A stretch of DNA of 64,000 nucleotides from JAVVSK01 sp036654235 (GCA_036654235.1 JAVVSK010000006.1:39871-103870); one strand, 5' to 3'; counted from the stretch's first letter, positions 16,811 to 26,038 are shown. Notes: a model not told the origin generated them from the sequence alone. Made by a program: numbers and translations.

Positions 16811-19468
16811 TCAGTCTGCTGTGATAACGAAGCATAAAAGCATTGCCGCGTCGCCGGTATCTACACGCCCGTTAGCATTGACATCGGCATTTTGCATCTG
16901 ATTGTCGTTATATTGTACAAATCCGACCATGTAGGAGAGTATAGAAGCAACGTCGCCCGTATTTATAACTCCGTCGAGGTTAGCGTCGCCGATAAGAACG
17001 GGATTCGAGGTCGGAGTAGGAAGAACCGATGTCGGGGTAGGAAGAACCGATGTCGGAGTAGGAGGAACCGGCGTCGGGGTAGGAGGAATCGGCGTCGGGG
17101 TAGGAGGAACCGGCGTCGGAGTAGGAGGAACCGGCGTCGGGGTAGGAGGAACCGGCGTCGGAGTAGGAGGAACCGGCGTCGGAGAGCCGGGTATAGTTAA
17201 AGCAACATTATCTACCCAACCGCAGTCTGCACCTCTATTAACGCTTACGTCCTTCGCATAGGTCCATGTAAAGACAAAGTTCCTATTTTGAGTTATGGTA
17301 TATGTCTTTGTTGTCCAACCTACATTTCCGCTTATATCGGCAATACCATTAACGGTAGCGCCGTTTACTGCGAATTTAAGTTTATCATAGTTATTTTCGC
17401 TGTCAACTTTCCAATCAAAGCTTAAAGTTGAGCCAATAGGAAGATTAGCGATAGAGAGCGTGATAGCGGAGTTTGTACTGCTAAGACCCTCTATAGTCGA
17501 TTTTGCGCTTATTCTGTTATCGGCATTATCCATGAACCAAGGATGAGCTACGTTATTGACAAATTCAAGGGTTCCGTTTTCAATATTTAAAGCTTCGTTG
17601 AGCGTTCTTACGAGAACTTGTGACGTAGCGGTAAAGCCGCCATCGACTGTCGTAACCGTAATAGTAGCTTCTCCACCGCCGGTAGCGGTTACAACACCGT
17701 CCGCAACTGTTGCAACGGCTTCATTGCTACTGCTCCATAAAACATTTTGGTTTGAAGCGTTTTCAGGAAGCACTGTTATTTCAAGTTTAGTTCCTTCCGC
17801 ACCAAGGAAAGTTTCGAACATTTCCGGCGAAAGAGTTATTCCCGAAACGGGCATAGAACCAACAACGTTTATTGCCACTGTATCCGTAAATGTTTGCGGA
17901 GTGGTTTCGTTAAAGTTGTCCGTCAGAAGACAGGTTATAGTTGTTGAACCAAGCCCGGTTGCGGTGACTATCCCGTGATTATCGACGGTGGCAATAGCTT
18001 CGTTCGCTGAAGTGAAAGCTAAGCTGTAACGGTTCGCATTGTCGGGAGAAACGACGGGGGTAAGCGCGAAAGTATTATTAAGGTAGAGATCCGTCGTATT
18101 CGGCGTTAAATCGAAAGTTTCAACGGCGATAGGAGTAGCCAAAATACGAAGATTATCGTTTCCGTGTTTAACAAATTCGGCTCCGTATGAAGAATACGGG
18201 TCAATCGCGCCGTTATCAGCGCGGGAAGCTGCCCATGCTTCGGCAGTGGTATAATAATCATTGGTAGCCGGATTTATATTTGCGAGATATCCCCAAAAGC
18301 TGTCGATTATCTCACCGTCAAAAAGGAAGCTGACGGACTCAGTAAAGCCAACTACCATTCCGGCGTTGATATCAAGGAGCGGTTGCCAAAGAGCCGGGGT
18401 CATTAAACCATAGCATGTACCTATATAGATGCAGCTTTGAGGAAGCGACGGGATATATTTTGAAAAGAAAGTACCCGTTATAGCAACACCGCCGCCGCCC
18501 ATCGAATACAGATGTCCCTGAGCAATATCGGCGTTATCATATGCACCAGCGATTGGTACGCAGATGCAGGATTTTCCGGAGTAAGTTGTTCCGTGGCTGT
18601 CTACCATTATAACGCCGAATTGTCCCCATGTTTTAAAGGACTCAACGTTTGCGGCAGCGCCATAGTAGCTTGTAACTGTTCCGCCGGTTACGGGAGGTAA
18701 AGTATTAGCTCTTTCTAAATAGTTATAGGTGAAGTTGGAATCCTGACCATAGTACGGACACCAAACGCCTATGTCGCCCGAAAGAATAAAATCTGCGGCG
18801 CTCTTTGTTGCGTTCGCTGTAAACGAATCAGCATTGGAAGAAGATCCACCCTTTTCCCCTTCGCTAAAACGATTATATATGCATCCAATACCGGAAGTAA
18901 GCTCAAAGTTGATTATGCTATCGTTTTCATACCAAACTTTAGCAACGTTCTCATCGGTAACAAGATAGCTGTATACATCGTTAAGTATCTTATCATCAGA
19001 GTCCTTTGTTTTCTCACCGTCATCTTCTATGGCAAAAACCTTTTCATATGTTGCGTCATGAGCGGTCCAGTCTGCCGCCGTCAAATTTTTGTAAAAACGA
19101 ACGGAAGTTTCGGCGGTCTCACTGCTAACAGATATAGTATAATCTTTATTTCCGATTTGATCGGAGGATAACGACGCTACACCGTAAAAAATTCCGTCGC
19201 CGGCGATCTCGTCGCCATTTCTGCCGTTATCGTAAAGAACCGCGACTTGCGTACCCATTTGATCTTTAACGGCTACGCTGCCCGCATAGTTACCCGCTAA
19301 AGACGCTTCAAAAGCGATATTGCCAACTGTTTCAACTAAACAGTATGGAGTTTTTGCGTTAAAGCTTTGAATGCTGACGTTTGATGCTAAAGAGGCGCCG
19401 GAAAAACTCGTTATAAGTACTGTCATAACGAACGCGACTGCCATCAATATAGCTGTGTTACGTTTCAT
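16811..19468 (-). CDS. Secreted dockerin protein with predicted clan CD (caspase-like) cysteine protease domain
   Basis: This 885-residue protein starts at the ATG at 19468, eight bases after GGAGGG; an upstream in-frame TTG is less likely. In order: a signal peptide (1 to about 28); a beta domain with the DNGRNGDEIAGDGIFYG signature seen in choice-of-anchor X-type domains (about 30-130); a domain at about 135-445 with H292 in MVDSHG and C352 in IYIGTCYG, the His-Gly/Cys pairing of caspase-fold peptidases; two Big_2 immunoglobulin-like domains (about 445-625); a beta domain possibly for ligand binding (about 630-765); a Pro/Thr linker; and a type I dockerin with two GD-NxDG-type repeats. The protease call is inferred from the dyad and hydrophobic context. 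No cohesin gene lies in the window. Confidence 0.82.
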   Translation of the reverse strand: MKRNTAILMAVAFVMTVLITSFSGASLASNVSIQSFNAKTPYCLVETVGNIAFEASLAGNYAGSVAVKDQMGTQVAVLYDNGRNGDEIAGDGIFYGVASLSSDQIGNKDYTISVSSETAETSVRFYKNLTAADWTAHDATYEKVFAIEDDGEKTKDSDDKILNDVYSYLVTDENVAKVWYENDSIINFELTSGIGCIYNRFSEGEKGGSSSNADSFTANATKSAADFILSGDIGVWCPYYGQDSNFTYNYLERANTLPPVTGGTVTSYYGAAANVESFKTWGQFGVIMVDSHGTTYSGKSCICVPIAGAYDNADIAQGHLYSMGGGGVAITGTFFSKYIPSLPQSCIYIGTCYGLMTPALWQPLLDINAGMVVGFTESVSFLFDGEIIDSFWGYLANINPATNDYYTTAEAWAASRADNGAIDPYSSYGAEFVKHGNDNLRILATPIAVETFDLTPNTTDLYLNNTFALTPVVSPDNANRYSLAFTSANEAIATVDNHGIVTATGLGSTTITCLLTDNFNETTPQTFTDTVAINVVGSMPVSGITLSPEMFETFLGAEGTKLEITVLPENASNQNVLWSSSNEAVATVADGVVTATGGGEATITVTTVDGGFTATSQVLVRTLNEALNIENGTLEFVNNVAHPWFMDNADNRISAKSTIEGLSSTNSAITLSIANLPIGSTLSFDWKVDSENNYDKLKFAVNGATVNGIADISGNVGWTTKTYTITQNRNFVFTWTYAKDVSVNRGADCGWVDNVALTIPGSPTPVPPTPTPVPPTPTPVPPTPTPVPPTPTPIPPTPTPVPPTPTSVLPTPTSVLPTPTSNPVLIGDANLDGVINTGDVASILSYMVGFVQYNDNQMQNADVNANGRVDTGDAAMLLCFVITAD
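17007..17186 (-). repeat. 21-bp tandem repeat encoding the Pro/Thr linker
   Basis: About eight 21-bp units encode PPTPTPV or PTPTSVL heptads between the beta domain and the dockerin. Units differ at a few bases. Such tracts act as flexible, protease-resistant spacers and can change copy number. Confidence 0.9.
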
Positions 19469-19498
19469 AAAATATCCCTCCAAATAGAAATTAGTGAA

Positions 19499-19527
19499 AT
19501 TCTATCATATCTCAGACGCGATTACAA
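19499..19527 (-). promoter_or_regulatory. Predicted promoter of the dockerin-protease gene
   Basis: On the minus strand TTGTAA (19527-19522) and TAGAAT (19504-19499) are 17 bases apart. The site is about 30 bases before the start codon. Confidence 0.65.
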
Positions 19528-20333
19528 CTGAAAAAAGACAATTATGTAAATTCATACATTAAGAAATAGCATTTTGCTGGGTTTGATTTTTCTTTCTTGT
19601 TTGTCTTTAAGAATTGCGTGAGTAAAAAAAGCGGAAAAGGATTGCTATAGCTGTATTTTTTGTTAATTTTTTCGTTTTGTTATTGCGCATTATATCGCGA
19701 TATGTTTTAGCACATGAAAGATGAAGACCTTTGTTATGTGATTAAATCAGCAGATGACTCTAAGACGCAATCAAATTCATCTAATATTATTGAAAAAGAA
19801 TTGCGAGAAAAGCGAAATGGATTTGCGGGCATATTAATGGGCAAAATGCTATATTAAAGAATTTAATTAAACTAAATAAAAAGAAAGACTCAAAGCCCCG
19901 GTTCAATATTCACAATGAAAATTGATTACATAGTATTTGCGACGAAATGGATATAACCGGGAAATTATTTATATTTTCTTACGGTTGTGCGGCAAAGTAT
20001 CATTAATAATAAGGCGGTAGATGGTATGTGAAAAAAAGCATGATATAATTCTAGCAGATCAGAAAATTATGAAAATACTGACATTTATTACTTCCGACAA
20101 GTCAAATTTTAAGTTTGGCAGGACTATGAACCATATGGAGACATAGCGGAAAATGTTCGGCATTATGATTCTTTTTATTATTTATACGTTATCAGCCATA
20201 AGGCTTCTAAAAAAGATGAATAGCAGAGAAGCTTTCCATTATTACTATTGATTTAGGCTTTAGATAAAATTTGCGGTACTGCTTTGGTATAGCGCATTTC
20301 ACCGTTCTTCTTGGTAATCTTTAAATAATAGAC
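19528..20333. other. Gene-poor stretch with possible eroded coding fragments
   Basis: No convincing gene lies here. A 12-bp palindrome ATATCGCGATAT is at 19692-19703. A 47-codon plus-strand frame (19714-19857) has no ribosome-binding site. Two overlapping plus-strand pieces (20069-20146, then 20122-20223 in another frame, ending HKASKKDE) look protein-like but are broken. A minus-strand piece (roughly 20248-20350) reads YYLKITKKNGEMRYTKAVP before a stop. These suggest a decayed gene, which I cannot identify. Confidence 0.4.
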
Positions 20334-20373
20334 AAAAAACCCGGCTTTGGCTTGACGCTAAAGTTGGGTTTTT
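20334..20373. terminator. Terminator-like hairpin beyond sigK
   Basis: AAAAAACCC (20334-20342) pairs with GGGTTTTT (20366-20373). On the plus strand an inner helix continues down to the loop TTGAC at 20352-20356 through three G-U pairs. T-runs occur on both strands. On the minus strand it lies about 90 bases past the sigK stop. Confidence 0.65.
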
Positions 20374-20463
20374 CTGCCGGATTAGAGAATGCCTTATATT
20401 TGTGTTCCCTATATTTTTTTGTATGCATATACGAAAAATAAAATTTCCACAGCTAAGAATGCT

Positions 20464-21159
20464 TTAGTCATTACCTTCTTCGAATATCACCTCCTTGATT
20501 TTAGCGAGTGCTTTTTTTTCAATTCGCGATGCATATGAGCGCGAAATATTAAGCGCCTCGGCAACCTCTCTCTGAGGGATAGGATACCCGCCTATAAGTC
20601 CATATCTAAGCTCTATCACCATCCTTTCACGTCCCTTTAAGGTATTCGCTATTATTTTTTTTACGCGATCGGATAGCAAATGCCTTTCAACATCGAAAAA
20701 AACGCTATCTTCGCTTGTTCCAAGCTTATCCGCATATGTTATTTCGTTTCCGTCCTTATCCTGACCTATTGGCTCATCAAGAGATACGGTGAGCGCACTC
20801 TTTTTTTCGCTTCGAATAGACATCAGTATTTCATTTTCAATGCATTTAGATGCATATGTAGAAAGCCCAAAGCCTTTTTCGGAATCGAAGGATGAAACCG
20901 CCTTTATAAGGCCTATCGTGCCTATTGAAATAAGATCGTCCTGATCTCGTGCATTTGTCGCATATTTTTTTGATATGTGTGCTACGAGACGAAGGTTGTG
21001 TTCTATCAGCATCCTGCGCGCCCCATCGTCTCCCTTCGAAAGGAGTTTTATACACTCAGCCTCTTCGGCGCTTGAAAGCGGCTCAGGAAATGAGTTTTGA
21101 GTATTTACATACCCGGTAAAAAGCAAAAGCTCCCTCAAAAGCGCGAACAAATCGAACAT
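20464..21159 (-). CDS. sigK: Sporulation sigma factor SigK
   Basis: This 231-residue sigma-70 family factor begins MFDLFALLRELLLFTGYV, a hydrophobic segment like the SigK pro-sequence that is cleaved by SpoIVFB in the mother cell. It is followed by FPEPLSSAEE. Regions 2 (HNLRLVAHISKKY, DLISIGTIGLIKA) and 4 (YPIPQREVAEALNISRSYASRIEKKAL) are complete. The gene is not split by a skin-type element. The ATG at 21159 lies six bases after GGAGG; an ATG at 21174 would fall inside the upstream hairpin. SigK drives late mother-cell genes, so the organism probably sporulates. Confidence 0.9.
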   Translation of the reverse strand: MFDLFALLRELLLFTGYVNTQNSFPEPLSSAEEAECIKLLSKGDDGARRMLIEHNLRLVAHISKKYATNARDQDDLISIGTIGLIKAVSSFDSEKGFGLSTYASKCIENEILMSIRSEKKSALTVSLDEPIGQDKDGNEITYADKLGTSEDSVFFDVERHLLSDRVKKIIANTLKGRERMVIELRYGLIGGYPIPQREVAEALNISRSYASRIEKKALAKIKEVIFEEGND

Positions 21160-21205
21160 AAAAAACCTCCGCATATCTTCGTGATTAATAGAAGATATGC
21201 GGAGG
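21160..21205 (-). terminator. Perfect 15-bp terminator hairpin containing the sigK ribosome-binding site
   Basis: On the minus strand CCTCCGCATATCTTC (21205-21191), a 10-base loop, then GAAGATATGCGGAGG (21180-21166) and TTTTTT (21165-21160) form an ideal terminator for gltX. The last five stem bases, GGAGG, are the sigK Shine-Dalgarno sequence and the T-run abuts the sigK ATG. Any read-through mRNA would hide the site. Confidence 0.9.
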
Positions 21206-21224
21206 CAATGTTAATTATAGCCTT

Positions 21225-22670
21225 TTAGCTTAGCTTAGAAAGCCCTAGGTCGAGGCGGCGAAGACTTTCATCTCTTCCGAGAAGAGCCGCTATTTCAATA
21301 GCTCCGCCGGGGGTTACGGCTTTTCCGGCAAGTGATATACGAATAGGCCAAAGGACGGTTCCGTTTTTCAGCCCTTCTTTTTCAGCAAAACCCATAAGAG
21401 CATTATGTAACGACGTTTCAGCCCAAACGGGGAGTTCTCTTAAAATCGGTATCGTTTTTAAAAGTATGCCTTTTGAAACAGCCGGATCAGTCTTTGATTT
21501 TTTATTTATGAATAACTCAGTCGAATAGTCAGATAACTGGCTCAAAAAATCTACCATGGGCGGAAGCTCTGAGAATATTTCGACGCGCGGCTGTAAAATT
21601 TTACAAAGCAAAGCTGTGTTCATATTTGAAATTCCGGCTTTCATATAATACTTTGAGGCGTGTTTTGTAAACGCCTCTTCAGAAAGCTCGCGAATATATA
21701 AAGCATTCAACCAACGCAGTTTATTCTCGTCAAAAATAGCGGAAGATTTACTCATTCCTTCTATTGAGAATGCATCTATAAGCTCCTCCATAGTAAATTT
21801 TTCGCGCTCGTCTCCGGGATTCCAACCTAGGAGGGCAATGTAGTTTACGACGGCTTCCTTCATATATCCCTTATTTATAAAATCCTCATATGATGCGTCA
21901 CCATCGCGCTTCGAAAGCTTATGTCTATCGTCACGCATTATGTTCGACATATGTATATACTTCGGTATGTCCCAGCCGAACGCATCGTATAACATGTTAT
22001 ATTTAGGCGTAGATGCCAAATATTCCATGCCGCGCATAACGTGAGTTATCTTCATTAGATGATCGTCGATAACATTAGCAAAGTTATAGGTTGGCATACC
22101 ATCTGCTTTTATAAGAACATTATCGTCGAGAGTGGAATTATCGACGGTTATCGTTCCGAATATCATATCGGTAAAGGAGGTTGTGCCGTCGACAGGCACG
22201 TTTTGACGAATTACATAGGGCATTCCGGCATTTAAGTTCGCTTGTACTTCGTTCTTGTTTAAATACATACAGTGTTTATCATATTTAAACGTTTCGCCGC
22301 GACCCATTGCCTCTTCACGCTTTTTTTCAAGCTCCTCTTTTGTGCAAAAACACCTATACGCGTGTCCTGATTTTATCAGCTGTTCAGCGTAAGGCATGTA
22401 TAGGCTTTTTCTCTCGCTTTGTATATAAGGTCCATATGCGCCACCAATATCCGGACCTTCGTCCCAGCTTATACCTACGTCTTTAAGAGTTCGGTAAACA
22501 AGGTCGACAGCGCCTTCAACTAGTCGCCCACTGTCCGTATCCTCAACACGAAGCAAAAAATCCCCATTGCATTTTTTCGCGTAAAGATACGCGTAAAGCG
22601 CTGAACGAAGGTTTCCTATATGCATATACCCCGTTGGTGATGGGGCAAATCTTGTTCTAATCTTATCCAT
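21225..22670 (-). CDS. gltX: Glutamyl-tRNA synthetase
   Basis: The 481-residue class I synthetase charges tRNA-Glu. The HIGH-type motif PSPTGYMHIGN is at residues 10-20 and the KMSKS-type motif is HKLSKRDG. A discriminating-type all-helical anticodon domain fills the C-terminal third. It follows glnS by 11 bases, so the two paralogous synthetases form an operon ending at the hairpin before sigK. Confidence 0.95.
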   Translation of the reverse strand: MDKIRTRFAPSPTGYMHIGNLRSALYAYLYAKKCNGDFLLRVEDTDSGRLVEGAVDLVYRTLKDVGISWDEGPDIGGAYGPYIQSERKSLYMPYAEQLIKSGHAYRCFCTKEELEKKREEAMGRGETFKYDKHCMYLNKNEVQANLNAGMPYVIRQNVPVDGTTSFTDMIFGTITVDNSTLDDNVLIKADGMPTYNFANVIDDHLMKITHVMRGMEYLASTPKYNMLYDAFGWDIPKYIHMSNIMRDDRHKLSKRDGDASYEDFINKGYMKEAVVNYIALLGWNPGDEREKFTMEELIDAFSIEGMSKSSAIFDENKLRWLNALYIRELSEEAFTKHASKYYMKAGISNMNTALLCKILQPRVEIFSELPPMVDFLSQLSDYSTELFINKKSKTDPAVSKGILLKTIPILRELPVWAETSLHNALMGFAEKEGLKNGTVLWPIRISLAGKAVTPGGAIEIAALLGRDESLRRLDLGLSKLS

Positions 22671-22681
22671 AAAAGCTCTCC

Positions 22682-24316
22682 TCAGATTGGTTTATAACTG
22701 TCCTTTAAGCCCACTGTGCGGTCAAAAACCGGAATTCCGTCTGAATTTTCGCCGTCTCTTACGAAATAGCCGACGCGCATGAACTGATAAGGTTCGTTTT
22801 TTTTATCGCTAATAACCGATGGCTCGATAAAGCCATGTACGACCGTGAGCGAATTTTCGTTCAAATTGTTGATAAAGTCATCATCGTTCTTGTTTTCGTC
22901 CAACAGGCTATCATAGAGACGAAACTCAGCAGGAACAGCATCAATAGGCAGCCATTGTATAGTTGCCTTTACCTTTCTATCACACTCACCGCTTTTCGTA
23001 CTCTCATCGTATGTACATAAAACCTCGGTTACATTTCCGGATTCATCAGTTATATAATCGTTGCATTTGATTATATAAGCTCCTTTTAAGCGCACCTCTC
23101 CACCGGGCTTTAGTCTAAAAAATTTTTTTGGCGGATCTATTGAAAAATCGTCGCGCTCTATATATATTTCCCGGCAAAATCTAACCGTCGTATTTCCGGC
23201 ATTCGGATCATTAGGGAGATTTTCTATAGTTATAGGCTCGAAAGCGTCCGGTTCATAATTCGTCAAGGTTACCTTTAAAGGATTTAAAACAGCCATAACG
23301 CGGTGTGCGCGCAAATTTAAGTCATTGCGGACGCAATGTTCAAGCATTGCGGTATCTACAACAGAATCTGACTTTGCTATACCTACGTGACCCAAAAAAT
23401 CTAGGATGGCGGTTGGCGAAAAGCCCCTTCGACGCATAGCGCAGAGGGTGGGCATTCTCGGGTCGTCCCATCCATCGACATATCCTTCTTCAACGAGTCG
23501 CCTTAAATAGCGTTTACTCATTACTGTATTCGTTAGGTTAAGGCGAGAAAATTCTATTTGGCGCGGACGGGATTCAAATTCACAAACATCAACAACCCAG
23601 TCATAAAGAGGTCTATGCGATTCATATTCCAAGGAACAAAGCGAATGCGTAACTCCCTCTATAGCATCCTGAATTGGGTGCGCAAAATCATACATCGGAT
23701 ATATGCACCATGCATCCAGCGTATGATGATGCTTTTTATGTAAAATTCGATAAATGGCGGGATCTCGCATGTTTATGTTTGGCGAAGACATATCTATTTT
23801 CGCACGAAGTGTACAAAATCCATCGGGAAAATCGCCGGCTCTCATTCGCGCGAACAAACTTAGGTTTTCCTCAACACATCTATCTCGATAGGGACTGTTT
23901 TTTCCGGGAGCCGTAAGAGTTCCACGGTATTCGCGTATCTCATCTTTATTGAGATCACAAACATAGGCAAGCCCTTTTTTTATAAGCAACAGCGCTTTTT
24001 CATAGCAAATTTCAAAGTAATCGGAACCATAGCGAAGCTTATCCCAGCTATAACCCAACCACTTTATATCCTGCATTATTGCATCAACGAATTCTTCATC
24101 CTCCTTAGAAGGATTTGTATCGTCAAAACGAAGGTTGCATTTTCCACCATATTTCTCCGCAATGCTAAAGTCTACATAAAGAGCCTTCGCATGTCCTATA
24201 TGCAGATACCCATTGGGTTCGGGAGGGAAACGCGTTTGGATCATGGTCAGATTTTTTGTCTTTATATCGCTTTCGACAAATTCTTCGATAAAATTGCGCG
24301 GAGTGACTTCTTCCAT
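22682..24316 (-). CDS. glnS: Glutaminyl-tRNA synthetase
   Basis: The 544-residue protein has HIGH motif PEPNGYLHIGHA (about 31-43), KMSKS-like VMSKRYLR, and the two C-terminal beta-barrel anticodon domains that distinguish GlnRS from GluRS. Most Firmicutes lack GlnRS and make Gln-tRNA by amidating Glu-tRNA, so its presence suggests acquisition by transfer in the lineage. AAGGTGG lies ten bases before the ATG at 24316. Confidence 0.95.
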   Translation of the reverse strand: MEEVTPRNFIEEFVESDIKTKNLTMIQTRFPPEPNGYLHIGHAKALYVDFSIAEKYGGKCNLRFDDTNPSKEDEEFVDAIMQDIKWLGYSWDKLRYGSDYFEICYEKALLLIKKGLAYVCDLNKDEIREYRGTLTAPGKNSPYRDRCVEENLSLFARMRAGDFPDGFCTLRAKIDMSSPNINMRDPAIYRILHKKHHHTLDAWCIYPMYDFAHPIQDAIEGVTHSLCSLEYESHRPLYDWVVDVCEFESRPRQIEFSRLNLTNTVMSKRYLRRLVEEGYVDGWDDPRMPTLCAMRRRGFSPTAILDFLGHVGIAKSDSVVDTAMLEHCVRNDLNLRAHRVMAVLNPLKVTLTNYEPDAFEPITIENLPNDPNAGNTTVRFCREIYIERDDFSIDPPKKFFRLKPGGEVRLKGAYIIKCNDYITDESGNVTEVLCTYDESTKSGECDRKVKATIQWLPIDAVPAEFRLYDSLLDENKNDDDFINNLNENSLTVVHGFIEPSVISDKKNEPYQFMRVGYFVRDGENSDGIPVFDRTVGLKDSYKPI

Positions 24317-24833
24317 AAATAAGTATCCACCTTTTCATAATATCCCTTTATTATCTAATAAGGCTCAATGTTTGTCAAACAGTTCCGGGATGTGAGTCTA
24401 CTCTAAAGATCGTAAAAGATCACAATGGGTTAAGGCAAGGTAGACTGAATTTAGCGGCAATTAAGTATAGATCATGAATGGGAAGCCTTGTATTTAATTC
24501 TTGAACAACGGCAGGCAATGCACATGATAATGACAAAATAAGCTATTACCACGCTACCCCCTGATCAGCTTTTTCTAAGTCTACTCGCAGGCACATGTTT
24601 TTAGATTATGGACACTGTAATAAATTTCAATATTTGAGATCCTTGCGTTTTCATAGATCACCGTAATACATCAAAATATAAATTGTAGAGGAAAATAAAA
24701 TTTCAAGAGCAAGGTGGATATGCTATTTTTCCGTTAATATTTACAATATTTGACTTTGAGCGTTATTATCTGAGTGTCGGAGGGCAAAATTGAAAATATA
24801 TTCTAAAAAAACTCCTTTTTTAAAAAAATACGC
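24317..24833. other. Intergenic stretch with no supported gene
   Basis: This gap between divergent glnS and rpsJ shows only short broken frames. One plus-strand piece ending at about 24540 reads DHEWEALYLILEQ before a stop, without a start or binding site. It may be a remnant of a lost gene. Confidence 0.35.
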
Positions 24834-24862
24834 TTGCAATAATAAAAAGGACATAGTACAAT
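24834..24862 (+). promoter_or_regulatory. Predicted promoter of the ribosomal supercluster
   Basis: TTGCAA (24834-24839) and TACAAT (24857-24862) are 17 bases apart. The site is about 200 bases before rpsJ, leaving room for a long leader. Confidence 0.65.
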
Positions 24863-25060
24863 TTCAAGGTTGCGCGGACAGTGTCGCAGTTTTTTGCATG
24901 CGCAGAGGCAGCGGCTTTCCCAGTGAGAGGTTGCCGGAAGCCATCCGGGTAATTCTCACATTAACGTAACGGGCGGATGTTGAAAAACATTCGATCAAAA
25001 ATAATAAACGGAACACACGGTTGAGTGTACCGCCCGAAAACATTTTTTGGAGGAAAAATA
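24863..25060 (+). promoter_or_regulatory. Structured leader of the S10 operon
   Basis: The leader can fold. GGGCGG (24971-24976) pairs with CCGCCC (25030-25035), enclosing ATGTT-GAAA-AACAT (24977-24990) and an ACAC/GTGT hairpin, which gives a three-way junction. Upstream, GGCTTTCC faces GGAAGCC. A T-run and the rpsJ ribosome-binding site (TTTTTTGGAGG) follow directly. Leaders of this kind bind a ribosomal protein to repress their own operon; which protein binds here is not known from the sequence. Confidence 0.6.
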
Positions 25061-25369
25061 ATGGCAAATCAGAAAATCCGCATAAAGCTCAGAGCTTATG
25101 AGCACAGCCTTATCGACGCAAGTGCGGAAAAAATAGTCGATACAGCTAAGAGAACGGGCGCTAGGGTATCAGGACCGATCCCCCTTCCGACAGAGAAGGA
25201 GATTATCACAGTTCTCCGCTCCCCGCACAAGCACAAGGACAGCCGTGAGCAGTTTGAAATTCGCACGCACAAGCGTCTTATCGACATCCTGTCGCCTTCC
25301 GCAAAAACGGTTGACGCACTGATGAAGTTAGATCTCCCGGCGGGCGTTGACATAGAGATCAAACTGTAA
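25061..25369 (+). CDS. rpsJ: Ribosomal protein S10
   Basis: The 102-residue first gene of the S10 operon is also NusE, a partner of NusB in rRNA antitermination. KIRIKLRAYEH and SPHKHKDSREQFEIRTHKRLI-type motifs are clear. The ATG at 25061 follows TTGGAGG; a frame opening at 25025 only adds leader sequence. Confidence 0.98.
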   Translation: MANQKIRIKLRAYEHSLIDASAEKIVDTAKRTGARVSGPIPLPTEKEIITVLRSPHKHKDSREQFEIRTHKRLIDILSPSAKTVDALMKLDLPAGVDIEIKL

Positions 25370-25391
25370 GCATAAGGCGGAGGTGAAAGAA

Positions 25392-26018
25392 ATGAAAAAG
25401 GCAATTTTAGGCAGAAAAATCGGGATGACGCAGGTTTTTCGTGAAGACGGAACTATGATCCCCGTAACGGTTATAATGGCCGGTCCATGTACCGTTTTAC
25501 AAAAGAAAACAGTAGAGCATGACGGGTACAGTGCGATCCAAGTTGGATTTTCGCCTGTACGCGAAAAACTCGTGACGAAGCCCATGATGGGACATTTTAA
25601 AAAAGCTAACGCGGCTCCTTGCCGTTTTGTCAGAGAATTCAAGCTTGAAACGGCTGACAATATGAATGTTGGTGACGTAATTTATGCCGATACCTTCGCG
25701 AGCGGAGATAAGGTCGATATTTCGGGAATCAGCAAGGGCAAGGGTTTCCAAGGCGTTATCAAGCGTTATCATCAGGGCAGAGGTCCTATGTCGCATGGTT
25801 CGCGTTATCATCGCAGGGTCGGTTCAATGGGCGCATGTTCATATCCCGGCGAAGTCTTTAAACATAAGAACCTGCCCGGACATATGGGTAGCGTAAAAGT
25901 GACGACGCAAAATCTTGAGGTTGTTCGCGTGGACAAAGAGCGCGGTTTTATACTCATAAAGGGCGCCGTTCCCGGTAGCAAAAATAGTTTGGTAACTGTT
26001 AAAAATACGGTGAAGTGA
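25392..26018 (+). CDS. rplC: Ribosomal protein L3
   Basis: This 208-residue 50S protein binds near the peptidyl-transferase centre. It shows GRKIGMTQVF at the N-terminus and GHMGSVKVTTQNLEV. An in-frame GTG at 25383 touches the GGAGG site, so the ATG at 25392 is the better start. Confidence 0.98.
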   Translation: MKKAILGRKIGMTQVFREDGTMIPVTVIMAGPCTVLQKKTVEHDGYSAIQVGFSPVREKLVTKPMMGHFKKANAAPCRFVREFKLETADNMNVGDVIYADTFASGDKVDISGISKGKGFQGVIKRYHQGRGPMSHGSRYHRRVGSMGACSYPGEVFKHKNLPGHMGSVKVTTQNLEVVRVDKERGFILIKGAVPGSKNSLVTVKNTVK

Positions 26019-26038
26019 GAGCGGAAGGAGGAAAGCAA

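Noticed and set aside
16892..17200. Arg/Gly-rich plus-strand frame
   Set aside because: It is the antisense reading of the Pro/Thr linker repeats of the dockerin protease; the repeat composition alone keeps it open.
19714..19857. 47-codon plus-strand frame (MKDEDLCYVIKS start)
   Set aside because: No ribosome-binding site, no recognisable family, and it sits in an eroded region; kept only as a possible remnant.
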